From the NCBI GenBank assembly GCA_014706295.1, contig JACSVZ010000024.1, positions 5,815,969-5,879,968 on the forward strand: a DNA stretch of 64,000 nucleotides, written 5' to 3'. The notes under the pieces were generated by a model. That model was given only the letters and a program-made list of their open reading frames with translations, was not told the DNA's origin and made no database searches. A program made the position numbers and the translations under genes. Source of the stretch: Lycocorax pyrrhopterus obiensis. Taxonomy: Eukaryota; Chordata; Aves; Passeriformes; Paradisaeidae. Each line of letters starts with the position of its first letter. The stretch's first letter is position 1. Positions 24,063-35,683 of the stretch are shown piece after piece.

Positions 24063-26429
24063 TGGGCAGCAAGACCAGCAGGGACAAAGCTCACAGTGCC
24101 AAGCCAGGAGCTCTCCTACCTCCACCCTGCACTCCTAGGGCAGGAGGGGCACCAAGGTGGAGTTTAAAGCAGCTTTGAGGGCGAAGAAGACCCTTGGTTG
24201 CACCCCTATCTCATAAACGACACGTCCATCAGAGATCTTGAGCTGCTTCTGAGCTCTCTCGCTCGTCGCATAACACAGGTCCCTCGCTTCCAGCTGCTGA
24301 GATGCGTTAAAAGAAAGCTAAAAATACCTTGGTGTCCAAATAGTGCTGTGCCATGTAAACAGTGGCGGCAGCGGTGGCAGGATGTAGCACAGCCGCCAAC
24401 AGGGTGACATCAGCCCGTGACGGGGACAGCGCGCGTCCCCACGCGCCGGGGCTGCTGGCCATATGAGGAAAGCTTGAAACCAGCAGGTTCAGGAGGCAAA
24501 TGGGGATGCTCCTACTTGGGGAAGGTCTTGGAAAACCTCCGGGTGGGTTTTAGCCTTGAGGGTGTTTTATCTGCAGGATGTGACCAGGTCTGGGTTGGGT
24601 GACGGGAGCTGTTTGTGGACTGAGCAAAAGCCAAGTGAGGGGGTCTTGGTGATCACTTGGAAACACCCAAACGCACAAAAATTCAGACAGGACCTTCACA
24701 TCCTTCCTTATCCATCCCTTGCACCGGCACAAAGCCCCAGCAAAGCCCTGACCTTGCAATTCCCAGCACTGGTTGGCTCCTGTCCCCATCGCTGGAGTGG
24801 CACTTGGAGGCTTAAAGCCGTGATTTGGGGAACCTGCAAGAGTTCTGGCTGGGATCTTCGGGCCAGGCACAGCAGGTTTCCAGTTGGCTTCCGTCCCTGC
24901 CCAATATTTCCCCGATGGTTTTAGAAACTGTTGGGGAGGGGGAATGTGTCGGGAGGAAGACTCGGCTCGCTCCCGGCACGTGACTCGGTGAGGAAATGGG
25001 AAAAGAATTTCTGGCTGTGAAAAACGGGGCAGCTCCACGTCGAGAAAGAGAGAGAGAGAGGAGAGAGATCGTTCCTTCTTCGCAGTGGAACAAAAAAGCC
25101 TCCGCGCCCCAGCCCGGATGCCTGGGATTCCTGGCGGAGGGGCCCCGGAGCGGTAACGGTGCAGCTCCGCCAGCTCCCGGCCGAGGTGGTAGCGGGGCAG
25201 CCGGGGCGGCGTGGCCGGAGCTCTGGCACGGCACCCTTGTCCTCTTGTTGTTTCAGCTGCCCTGGATTAATACCAGGGACCAGGAGCTGCGGTGTCCCCC
25301 GCCAAGGGGAAAAATCCAGGCCTCGGGACACTCTGGCAGTGTCGGCAGCTGGGGCTGGAGGAGGGTGCAGGGATGAATGTCCGGCTGTCTGCCCGGGAGG
25401 GCTCGAGGGGACGCGGAGGGGACGTGCCCCTGATGGGCAGAGGGGGGTGTTTGGAATCCCCACTCCCTCCCCGCCTCCTGCTCTTTTCCATGGTTATATT
25501 TAATGGTGGGGAAAAGGGGGTTCCAAAGGTTTCCCCCTGTGCGAACGTCTCCATCTAAGGAGCACTTTGGGCCATTTCATGGGCAATTTCCCCCCGAACC
25601 CTCCCCTTCCACAAAACATCCGTTCCCATCTCTCCGAAAGCAAAACAAAGCTTTGGGAATGCGCTGCTGGAGCTGCTGCATGGGCAGTTGGTGCCGGGAC
25701 GTGGGGATGAAGGGTCCGAGGGCTTGGGAATGTGGAAGCCGGGCGCCCACCACAGCCACACCATGACCTTGGCCAAACCTCAGTGTTTTCAGGATGGCAG
25801 TGCATCAAAAAATAGCCAGGATTCCATCTTCCTTGCCTGTGGCTCACCATGGCCAGGTGGGAAGGGTTTTGGTGAAGCTGTGGCACAGCAAAGCACAGAC
25901 CGAGGTCCCTTTCTCTGGGTGCTTTTTGGAGTGCAATGCTGCACGTTTTTCTGTATTAAACACCTTGTATTTTTATCCCGATGCCATAATTCATCCCAAA
26001 GTAGCAGGCCGGGTGGCTGGTGGGGCGGGTTGTTGCCTGGAGATGCGTGGAGGCTGTTCCCAACCCTCCTGTTTTCTCTCCCAAGTCTGTGACTTCCCTC
26101 AGCATCACTTCGCAGCGGTGATTCACGCGCCCGGGCTGCCTCCCTCCCCACTTCCAATGTTCCCCATCTCTTAAACCCAAGGGTTTTGGGGGAGGAAAAG
26201 AGGGTGACAGGACTCAGGATGGGAGGAGCAGGATGCTGCCCTAGAGCCGGGGCTGTAAAAATCATGATTTTTAGGATAAAGAGCCTGCAGTGGTTTGAGG
26301 GGAACGGTGGCAAGTTGCGGGTGGCTTTTTGGCAGAGCGGTGGGGAAGGCAAAACTGGTACTTTGGGGGTGTTTCGGGTGGGTTCCTCCGGTGATTTAAA
26401 AACTCGGTTCTTTGTGCGAGGGCGGGTGT

Positions 26430-27660
26430 GAGGAGCAGCGAGACCCGCTGTGTGTGTGGGGGGGGGGTCGCAATCCCCCTCCCAGCGCCGGCTCGGGGAA
26501 CAGCGGACAAAGGGCCGGGGGAGCGGGGCCGGTGGCGGGGGGAGCCGGAGCCGGAGCCGCCGCCGAGCCAGGGCGTTGCTGCTCTTTGTCGGGGGCTGCC
26601 GCCTCCCCCCGGAGGAGGGGCCATCCCCGGCGGGGGGGCGGGGACCATCCCCGCTCCGCCGCCGAGCATCGCCCCCCGTTCCCCGGCCGGGTCGCGCTCC
26701 GGTCCCCCCTTCCCGGGGCCGGTGGGGGGGGTGGGCGCGGGGGGGGTGCGGGAGGCACCGCGGCGCTCGGGGAGGGGGCGGCCCCGGCGCTGCCGCCCCG
26801 CCCCGCGGCACCGCCCCCCGCCCGCCCCCGCGTCCCCCCGCCCTCCGCCGGGGCTGGAGCTCCGCGGGAGCCGGTGCTGGCGGCGGCGGCGGGGCCGGGG
26901 CGTGCGGCGGCCTGCGCGGCTCGGCCTTTTGTTCCGCCGGCGGGAAGGAGAGCGGGCGGCGGCGGCCGGGAGCAGGAGGACGAGCAGGAGCCAGGAGGAC
27001 GAGGAGGAGGAGGAGGAGGAGGAGGAGGAAGGCAGCGGCCATGCATCCCGCCGCGCCGGCCGGGGGCTGCCCGCGGGGGCGGCGCGGAGCCCCCCGCCCC
27101 CGGCCCGGCCGCTGAGCCGCGCACAAAAGGGGCGAGAGCGGCGGGGAAGGGGAACGGGAGGGAGGCCCCGAGGTGTGTGTGTGAGCAGCCCCGGTCCGCC
27201 CCGCATCGCCGCCGGTACCGGCCCCGCGGCCGCCCCGCCGCCCCCCGCCCCGCCATGGCCGGGCCGCCCGGTGGCGCGGAGCCGCCGCAGCCCGACACCG
27301 GCCGCCGCGAAAGTTAGTGCGAGCGGGGCCGGCAGCAGCAGCAGGAGGAGGAGGAGGAGGAGGAGGAAGAAGAAGAAGCAGCAGCAGCAGCAGCGGCAAC
27401 AGCCGCCTCCAGCCGCGGCTGCTCCCCGTCCCCCCCGTCGGCTCCTGGAGGCAACTCGGGGGATTCCATCCCGCTCCGTCCCTTTGCCATTTTTGGATGC
27501 GTTTTATAGCCAATTTTTTTTTTTTCCTGGGGAGAAAGCGAAAAAAAAAAGCGAGGACCCAGCAGCCTTCCTCCAGCGCCGGACTCCGCGGCCGTGCCGC
27601 CACCGCCGCACACCCACCGGCTGGATTTTGGGGGTTCCGCCACTCCCGGTGGCACCGGGC
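26430..27660 (+). promoter_or_regulatory. MACF1: CpG island, probable internal promoter of MACF1 isoform 4
   Basis: From about 26430 the sequence becomes extremely GC-rich and CpG-dense, with GC boxes and no TATA box seen. It contains two (GGA)n tracts (about 26994-27035 and 27343-27372). It lies 0.6-1.8 kb upstream of the isoform-specific coding exon, where mammalian MACF1 also has an internal promoter. The exact transcription start, and whether the 5'UTR is spliced before 28269, cannot be read from sequence. The long open frames on both strands here are a product of GC composition. Confidence 0.82.
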
Positions 27661-28268
27661 GAGGTGACGGCAGCAACAATGCCATCATGTTTTTGAGACA
27701 GGAAACCTCCGAGTTTGCCCTGAATGAAGAACTTCCTGTGTTTAAAGTTGTACGAATATCCGCTGACAAGCTCAGTTCAAATGAAAACACGAGAGTCGGG
27801 GGGAGAGGCTAATTCGGACCAGCTGGACTTCCACGGCGCTCGGAGCTGGGCAGAAAACGCGCGGAGCCGCTCTCCACTGCCAGCCGGGAGCGGCCGGGAC
27901 AAGCAGTGCCTTTGTTAGTAAAGAAGGACAGACGGGATAATTTAAGAGCTTCAAACTCTTCCGCCGTCTCTGCCGCGAACCACTTGGAATATTTTACTGA
28001 AGCTGTTGGATTTTGGATGATCCGCTGATGGATGGGGTTTTTTAGGGGGGCGCGGGGGGATGAGATGGGTTGTTTCACTGCTCGGGACCGCCAGTCGGGC
28101 TGCTGAGCCGGCGCGGTGCTGCCGGTCCCCCCTCCCGTCCCCGTAGTGTCACTTTGGGATCAGAGGCCGCCCACCCGGTGGGTTTGGGACCTGCTGGCCG
28201 TGTGATGCTTCCTGCCGTGGCGGGCCAAAGGTTGCTGGGGTGGTTCCGTCATCCATAAGGACGAGAGT
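27661..28268 (+). other. MACF1: probable 5' leader of the isoform-4 transcript
   Basis: GC content falls from the CpG island into more mixed sequence. Several upstream ATGs are present, including a 41-codon frame at 27687-27812 (starts MFLRQETSEF). If this stretch is retained in the mRNA these would be upstream ORFs that could reduce translation from 28269. A possible donor (GTAAAG near 27917) would remove part of it; no clear acceptor is seen just before 28269. Confidence 0.45.
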
Positions 28269-31200
28269 ATGGGCAAACCACTGAGCCGGCCAGACTGTTT
28301 ACGGCAGAACCGCACTTGCCTGGGGAAGGGCGAGGATGAGGATGGTTATATAGAGGATTGCTACGTGCCCCAGAGATCGATATACGACACGATGAGGATT
28401 AACGAGCAAATCGATCAGGGATCGAAGCTCAACCAGCTCTCCAAGAGCACCCTTGGCAAGGGGGATGGCAGCACCATATCCAGCAACGGGACTCTGGGAG
28501 CTGCCAACGTCTTCGAGTCCAGGCCGCCGGAACCCAAGAAGCTGGATGAGCGAGTCATCTTCGACCAGCTGAAGCTCAGCAGCGATGTCTCCAAGCCGGC
28601 GCCGGCTCCGCCAAAGAGGCGACCGAACCCGGAGAAGAAGGAGAACGTCAACCGGCGCTCGTGGAAGTCCTTCATGCCGCCCAACTTCACCGAGTTTGCG
28701 GAAAGGATGGGGGCTTCGCTGAGCGAGGTGTCGGAGGCGGGCGCTTCCAACCCTTCCCTGCGGGATAAGCGGGATTCCAGCGCCATGCTCGCCGAGCAGC
28801 CGGGCCAGCCCGACCACGGCGAGCCCATGTCCGAGTCTCTCACCTTGGAGCACGTCTCCAAGTCATCTGGCGCGGCAGAGGCTCTGGCGGCCAAGCAGTT
28901 CGGCGCTGATGGCTACGGCGGTCCCCGGGACGAGCGCCAGGCCCTGCTGAACGCCGGTGACAGCCACGGCAGGGACCTGGCCAGGGCCCGCCGGCTCCCC
29001 AGTGCCACCTGGCCACGAGCCAGGAAGAATTTCATCAGGGGAAACTTCAACGATGGGCACCAGGAGACCCTGGAGGCCTCCGAGTCGGACTCTACAGTGG
29101 AGAACGTCAACCTCTCTCCGTGCCTTAGTGAGGAGCTGCTGGATACGGGACTGGATATTCTCATCACCTCCAATCTCAGGGAGAAAACGGAGTCTGAGCT
29201 GAGATTTGAGGAGGACGAGCGCTGGGTGATGATGGAGGAGTGGGAGGAGGCGACGCTGTCAGAGAGAGGAAAGGCTGTTCTGGTGGCAGAGGAGAAGAGG
29301 AGCTGTTGCTTGGCAGATATTTCTGAAGAAAGGGAACAATCCGCTGCTCTGGAGGATGGCTTTGCCCCCAGCCCGGGGACCTCCCGGCCCTGCACGTCCC
29401 CGGGGGGTGCTGGCAGCGCGTGCTGCACGGAGGACGTGGCGGTGCAATGTGGGGTTGAGGACTTTGCTCCGGTTTTGGAGCGCTCAGCCAGCCCCACGGG
29501 CCCCGAGCTGTCCGACACGGACTCGGTGCAGATGTTCCTGGAGCTGGAAGAGCAGTGCCTGAACGAGGACGGGGGCGATGGGGGTGTCCCCGGCTGCCTG
29601 GAGGTTCAGATGTCCCCGATGGACTCAGAGGGGCTGGACCCAGATTCGGCCAAACTGGCCGAGTTGGTGGTTGAAGGGGGTCAGCACAGGGCCCCCTTGG
29701 ACATCAGCGCCTCGGACTCTGCCGTTGTATCGGATCTGGAGGACTTCGATGTCACCTGCAGCTCGCAGGTGCTGAGCACGCTGGAACCCTTGACAGAGCC
29801 CTTCTCAGAAAGGGACACCTTGGCTGTCACCCCGACGGACTCGGACGGAGGGGCCTCCCCCAGCCCCGTGGCCATGGCAGGGCTGGGGTCCCTCCTGGAG
29901 TGCTCCCCAGTGCTGGTGGGGGAGGTTGATCCTGACCCGCTCGTGGACCCGGAGTTTATGGCCGGTGGGATTCCGTGTCCTGGCGCAGGGGCGCATCCAG
30001 CTGCCGGGCTGGGGGGAGATGGTTACCCCAGCGCTCCAGAGGGGTGGGGTGAAGATAACCAAGACTTGCTTCCCGAGGGGACTTGTCCTGGCCGAGGGTC
30101 CCCCTGCCAGCCCCCAGCTCCGGACACAGTGATGGAGGAGCTGGAGTCCCCGCCACGGCATGGCCAGGCTGGCGTTGAGGGCATGGATCCATTCAGGACC
30201 CATCACCTTCTGCCTGGAAGGACTGAGGTCGCCAGCTGGGATGTCCCAGAACTGGTTTCTGAGGATGAAGCCACAGATTTGGGATCAGGGAGTGGAGCTG
30301 AGGGCTGGACTCATCCAGCAGAGAGTGGGGATGTTTGCTGTCCTTCTCTCCTGCCTTTCCACGCCGGCTCTGCATCAGAGCCAGGCTCCGAGGCTCTGAC
30401 AACATTCCCGGTGCCTGTTGAGGACCTCCCATGGGAAATGGTTTCCCTGGGCCAGGGCCTAGCTCTGGAAGGGGCTGCCCACCAAGAGGGGTGCCCTGTG
30501 GAGGTGGCTCTCACACGTGGGGGGACACCAGCAGCCATCCTGCGGCCAGGAGATGTGGACTTGCTGTTTGCCCCTGGCTGGGACGTCCCATGTCCCGCCA
30601 GCCCAGCTGCCCCCGAAGAGCTTCCTGGCACATTGTCCATCGCAGGGCCTGCCATGCCATGGGATTTTGGGGAGCTTTCTGCTCCAACCCACCCACTTTC
30701 ACCAGGAGATGTGGCTGTCCCGGATCCCCAGGCTCAGGGGACACCACCAGCCACCGGGGATCCTACCATGGATGCTGAGGAACCTCCAGGAGCCACCACC
30801 ACCTTGCCCCTGATGGTGGAGGAGCTCCTGGAAGCCCCACCACCCTTCGCTGACGTGCCTGTTGCCACTGTGCCACCGCCAGCGGCCGAGCCGCTCATCT
30901 CGGGTGCCGGGGACCTCAGCGGTGACCCCGTGCCCTTGGTGGTGGCCTTGGGGGATACAGATGACTTTGCCATCGTGGTTGTGCCGCCCATCCTGGAGCA
31001 CGTGCCCGCCGAAGCGCTGGCTTTGGAGGATGACCCCGCTGCGAGCGCACCTGCAGCGGGGGCGGCAGCTTGGGAGGGTCCCCCCGGTGCCTTCCCACCC
31101 TTCCCAGAGGGTCCCGCCACCCCAGAGCTGCTGGGGACTCGCTCTGCCACAGCAGCCAGGGCACAAACCCTCCCCAGGGCTGTGTCGAGGGGCAGCCTCC

Positions 31201-31340
31201 GTCCCCGCAGCTGTGGGGGTGCCCTGTCCCTGTGCCCTGGCGAGGGAGAGGGGACATCGGGCGCGGAGGGACCCCTCGGCGCCGCTCTCGTGGCAGAAGG
31301 GCCCCCTGCTCTCCCAGATGGATTCGTTCCAGATAACGAG
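28269..31340 (+). CDS. MACF1: MACF1 isoform-4-type first coding exon (1,024 codons)
   Basis: A single exon encodes a unique N-terminus that replaces the actin-binding and plakin regions. The ATG has A at -3 and G at +4. The first ~60 residues (MGKPLSRPDC, then EDGYIEDCYVPQRSIYDTMR) and the block RRSWKSFMPPNFTEFAERM are strongly conserved with mammalian MACF1 isoform 4. The remainder is acidic, then Pro/Ala/Gly-rich and apparently disordered. Gly2 with Ser6 and nearby Cys10 and Cys17 suggest possible lipid anchoring. The donor GTATTT follows PDNE at 31340: 3,072 nt is exactly 1,024 codons, so it joins in phase 0 to the exon at 34206. Reading on past the donor would end at a TAA at 31437. The mammalian tandem PEEP-type repeats are absent. 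It was once named as a separate human gene (KIAA0754). Confidence 0.9.
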
Positions 31341-34205
31341 GTATTTGTTGCTCAGGCTCCCGCAGCCGGGGCTTCAGGCACAGAAATCGCTTTATTTTGC
31401 ACTCCAGGGCTGGGTGGGAGGTGGGAGCCCACTCAGTAACGCACGATCTGGGGCTCCAAACAGCCTTCTCCCTCCCGAGACCGGCTTGAATTTGGCAGGC
31501 AAAAAGTTTTTGGGGGTGGGGGGGGAATGGTGTGGTTGTGTAAGAAAGGGAGGCAAAAGACTCTGGCTGCTCGATGGCCTGAAATGTTGACTTACACTTT
31601 TTAGGCTTATTAAAGTACATTATGGTCACTCAGATGGAAATCACAGACTTCAGAAAAACCTTCTCGCTGGCTCCTGGCGGGGAGTTCCCATCTTTGAAGC
31701 ACAAAGTATGTCAGGGAAGAGAAACCTGTGAAATGAATTAAGTGCAGCAATTCCTGTCCCGTGCAGTCATCGCTGTCTGCAGTTTTTTCTGTGAGCACTG
31801 AGGTGCTGAGGCTCAGAAGGCGGCTGGGAAGGGGCTCAGATTCTCTCTGGCGTTTGGGGATTTGTGTTGCTCGTGGCTCTTGCCTGGAGAGACCTCGGCG
31901 CTGGAGTTCCCACAGCCGAGCGCTGATTTCCTGCCATCTGGATTAGGAGAAATATCACTGAGGAGACATCAGAAGTTAGTCAGCACCAAAAATCCCGATT
32001 CAGTGGCAATTACTCATCCTTTGGGCTGTACCACCCCGCTGAGAAACGCACTTTGAGGGGCTTGGAGAGGTGGTTTCCCCTGGGGGGTCCATGTGAGCAC
32101 GGGCTGGGACACCCAGAGGGGACCTGGCTGAGGGAAAAGCCATTGGGTTCTTGCCATAGCTGTCTGTTGCCCGAAATTCAGTGGTGGGCTCCTTATTTTA
32201 GGTTCAGCACCTCCGATTCTTCACCCCACAAACCTTCCCTTTTGCTCCAAGCATTGCTGGAGTTGCTGGTTCTTCCCGGAGCTCCACGTCCGGCAGCCGT
32301 GGGGTTAAGGGAGATGAGGGAAGCAGAAAGAGAGGGGATGCTTTGGGAAGCCTTTCTGGGAGTGAGGAGGAGGCGGAGGTGTGGTGGAGCAGAAGTCCTG
32401 CTGCCCTCCCAGAATGTCTGTCCAGCTCTTCCCCGGGGCAGGACACCTCTCGCTCCACGGCTTCGAGGGTAGTCGTTAAATATTTGTTTCCAAGCTGAGT
32501 CACGGTGAGGTTAATGAACTAAATCGCTGGAATCTTTCATGAGCGAAGGAAAACAAGGGTGTTGGACACGCTCACCCCCGGGCTGTTGCTGGGATTGTTT
32601 TTGTCAGGATCCTCAGGGAGCATCAGGCTCTCGGGCTGGCTGATACCTGTGTTGCAGGTACCCCTGGCTGGATCATCCGGGCTTTTCCACAGGGCTCCCT
32701 CCCTGCCTGGCTCCTTTGGGGTTTGTTTTGCAGCCCATGGAGAGCTCAGACCGGCCCGGCGTGCCAGGCTTATCAGCCTGATCCTTTTGTGGGTTTGGCT
32801 CTTCTCGCCAGCAGCTCCATATATAAACAGGAGCAGGAGAGCAGCCCGGGAACCGGCGATTCCAAGGCACCATTTATTCCTTATAACCGTGGCAGAATTC
32901 TCCGTGAGCAAATGGCTCTGGACAGTGTCTGCCAGCTCACCCTTCGCTCATGTCCTGGAGGGACCTCCCTGCCCTCCGGCTGCTCAGCTCTGCTGGGAAG
33001 AAGCAGCTTTTTTCCCTTTGGAAATGAGGCAGGGAAAGTCAGAGCAGTGCCTTTTGCTCTGGCTGGGAGCTGTGCCTGTGTGCTTTGGGGGATTTTTGGT
33101 GGTTTCGGGGGGGTTTTGCCTCGTGCTCCTCCGGAGCAAAGCGATTGCCGGGCGCAGAGAGCCGTGTCCACCATGAGCCGCTGCTCTGCTGGGGGAGATC
33201 TTGCATCCAAGTGGGAATTTTTCAGTGCAGGCTGTGTCCGAGCATTCTCGGGCACAGGGAGCAGGTGGCTGGCTGCCATCCCCTCTGCTTCCCAACGGGA
33301 AAATCTTCCAAAAGGGCCAAGGGCTCTGCTCCTGCCCAGCGCTGGGTGCGGGGTGACCCGTGCTCTGCATGCGCTCGTGGACTGGGGAGCAGAGTGAGCC
33401 AGGAAGGAATCTGCTCCCTATTTTTGGGGCTTTTGGGGTATTTGCTGTGAGGACAGGGCAGGCTTGTCCCTTGGCGCTGGTGGGGAAGGAGCGGAGCGTG
33501 GTTCCAGCAGATCCTCGGCTCTGATAAAGAGCATTTATCTCCTCCGGAGAAACAGGATTCTCCCTGCTGCCTCTCCTGACAATGGGGAGCTTCATTCGCT
33601 CTCCTCCCCCTTCGCTATCAAATCTTTTTTGGTTTAGAAAGCTTTTCCCCACAGGATTCCCAGGCAGGACCGTGCCAAATCCGTGGTAAACGACTCGCAC
33701 ATTAATTGCCTATTGCCTTTGTCTTTCGAAATACAGCGAGCTCCTCACTGCCTGTAATTTCGTGGTTAACAAAACTCATATGATGTCAGGTCTCCGTTCT
33801 CAATAGCTTCACTGTGAGAATTGCTCGGGGTTTTTCCCCAGGAGCGTTATTTCCCAATCTGATGGCGAGTCGGAGCTGATGCTCTCATTTCTTCCTCAGT
33901 TTTCTCTCTTTACTTCACTCCAGTGCTTGGAAAAATGGGATTTAGCTGTTTAAAAGCAGAGGTGGGTGTGGATAGACCCTGAGTTGTGCTCCACACCAGC
34001 AGATTCCTGTGACATCTGTGTCACTGGGTCAAGGCGAGGGAGGAGTTTAGACAAACTTGCACAGTTCCAATAAAACCAGTAGCAAGTGGCTACTGCACCT
34101 TCCCTGGAGGGGAAGGCCTCTTGTATCCATGGAATGACTGAGGGGCTGGAAGAGCAGCTCACGGCTTGTAAATCACCTTTTCTCTCCCACCCTTTCCATC
34201 CCCAG
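31341..34205. other. MACF1: intron between isoform-4 exon and shared rod
   Basis: 2.9 kb without a supportable exon. The sequence is ordinary intron with an AT-richer block near 33690-33800. No CR1 copy was recognised with confidence. Confidence 0.65.
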
Positions 34206-34367
34206 CAATTCCAGAAGGAGCAGGTGGATCCCCTCCAGCTGAAACTGCAGCAGGTCAATGGAGTTGGTCAGGGACTCATCCAAAGCGCCGGGAAAAACTG
34301 TGACGTGCAAGGGCTGGAGCACGACATGGAGGAAATCAACACCCGCTGGAACACCCTCAACAAGAAG
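34206..34367 (+). CDS. MACF1: MACF1 exon, shared by both isoforms (54 codons)
   Basis: It reads [18 protein letters not shown] to RWNTLNKK. Mammals have Met where this has Gln at the first position. Both 15607 and 31340 donors are phase 0 and fit this phase 0 acceptor (ATCCCCAG). The donor is GTGGGA. Confidence 0.96.
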
Positions 34368-34494
34368 GTGGGAGCACGGGGAGGGGCAGTCCCTGGTTCC
34401 TCTGGGGTCTGGGCGAAGGAGGGGGTGACGGGCAGGGAGCTGAGGCTCCGGTGCCGGTGCCTGACGCTGCAGTGGGGTTGTTTTTGGGGTGCAG

Positions 34495-34665
34495 GTGGCC
34501 CAGCGAGTGGCTCAGCTGCAGGAGGCCCTGCTGCACTGCGGGAAGTTCCAGGACGCCCTGGAGCCGCTGCTGAGCTGGCTGGCGGACACCGAGGAGCTCA
34601 TCTCCAACCAGAAGCCTCCCTCTGCCGAGTACAAGGTGGTGAAAGCCCAGATCCAAGAGCAGAAG
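34495..34665 (+). CDS. MACF1: MACF1 exon, spectrin repeat (57 codons)
   Basis: It reads [18 protein letters not shown] to [10 protein letters not shown], with SWLADTEEL as the helix A Trp block. The acceptor is GGTGCAG and the donor GTGAGC, phase 0/0. Confidence 0.96.
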
Positions 34666-35313
34666 GTGAGCTCGGTGGGAGGGGAACCTCAGGATGGCCA
34701 GATAACATTTTGGGGGTCCAGCTGGGATGTCCATGCTTCTTTCCTGGTGGATCTCAGTTGCTCACATCCTGGTGTGATGAACGCTTTGCCCAAACTCAAC
34801 GATCTCCATCGCCTAAATCGCCGCGTCCCTTCGTTGTCCCGCTGCCTCTTGAAGCCGTGTTTTTCCAGCCCTGAGTTTTGCTTTGTGCCGGTGATTCTGC
34901 TGTGTCAGGAGCGAGCTGCTGGTGGTAGCAGGGCCTGGTTTGGGTGTTTGGACAAAGGGAACGTTACAAAGTGTGAGAGCGGGCCCGAGGTGTGCCCGTG
35001 TTTGCTGAGATAACAGCCCAGGGTCGGCGCCTGCCCTGCGGAGCGGGCGGGGGGAAGGCCGAGTGTGGTCGTGGGGAAATATTTCAGAAATGAATTCTTA
35101 CCCAGGCTTGGGCTGAGGTTGGAAGAGGAAATGTGCTTCAAGTGGAGGTTAAAAGCTTGATAAGTTGGAGGGGGTTGGCGGGGAAGACTCAGAAAACTCT
35201 TCTGGCACAGGAGTGGTTTGGGTCTCGAGTGGTGTAAAAGAAGGAAGGGGGAAGGGAAAAGGAGGGAAAAGGGGAATGGAAAAAGGAAAGGAAAGGAGAG
35301 AGGAAGAAAGGGC

Positions 35314-35374
35314 ATAGAATAGAATAGAATAGAATAGAATAGAATAGAATAGAATAGAATAGAATAGAATAGAT
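35314..35374 (+). repeat. (AGAAT)n microsatellite at the end of a CR1-like element
   Basis: Roughly 12 AGAAT units run directly into a CR1-like stretch at 35375. CR1 elements end in short ATTCTATGAT-type repeats, so this array is probably an expanded CR1 tail read on the opposite strand. Confidence 0.93.
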
Positions 35375-35470
35375 AAAATGAAAGTTCAGTTGGAAGAGAC
35401 CTACAGTGATCACCCTGCCCAGCTGCCTGACCGCTTCAGCGCTGCTCAAATCGAAGCATGTGACTATTGT
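35375..35470 (-). mobile_element. CR1-like repeat adjoining the (AGAAT)n array
   Basis: GTTCAGTTGGAAGAGACCTA then CCCAGCTGCCTGACCGCTTC resembles an avian interspersed repeat 3' end of CR1 type. The exact family is uncertain. Confidence 0.62.
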
Positions 35471-35683
35471 AATGTAATATAATACAACAACATAATACAA
35501 CTCTATAATTTTTTGAACTGGTTTAGAAGGCTGAGCCCTCCCCCCACCCCGGGCTGGGCCGGGTCTCAGCCCAGTGCTGGCGCTGGTTCTGAGCCACAAT
35601 TAGAGATGTGACCTCTCCAAGGGCTGGATTTGGTTCTGCCGCCCCAATCTGGTAACCTTCCCCTTCCCTTTGCCTCCCCAAAG

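Larger units (their letters stand above)
15608..26429. other. MACF1: 5' part of an 18.6-kb intron
   Basis: No coding exon was found. The stretch holds CR1 fragments (about 19415, 21040, 23920), several T-rich tracts, and AT-rich islands near 16240-16310, 17580-17650 and 18655-18690 that stand out from the GC-rich background. The apparent reading frames in it have no conserved protein and are judged chance. Confidence 0.7.

Noticed and set aside
25789..27603. 604-codon minus-strand open frame, and several 200-420-codon plus-strand frames across the CpG island
   Set aside because: They overlap on both strands in extremely GC-rich DNA where stop codons are rare. They consist of low-complexity Pro/Arg/Gly/Ala and have no domain.
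31341..31439. Extension of the isoform exon to the in-frame stop at 31437
   Set aside because: The donor GTATTT at 31341 gives an exact codon count and the in-frame join to 34206 known for this isoform; the extra 32 codons lose conservation. A truncated product through intron retention remains possible.
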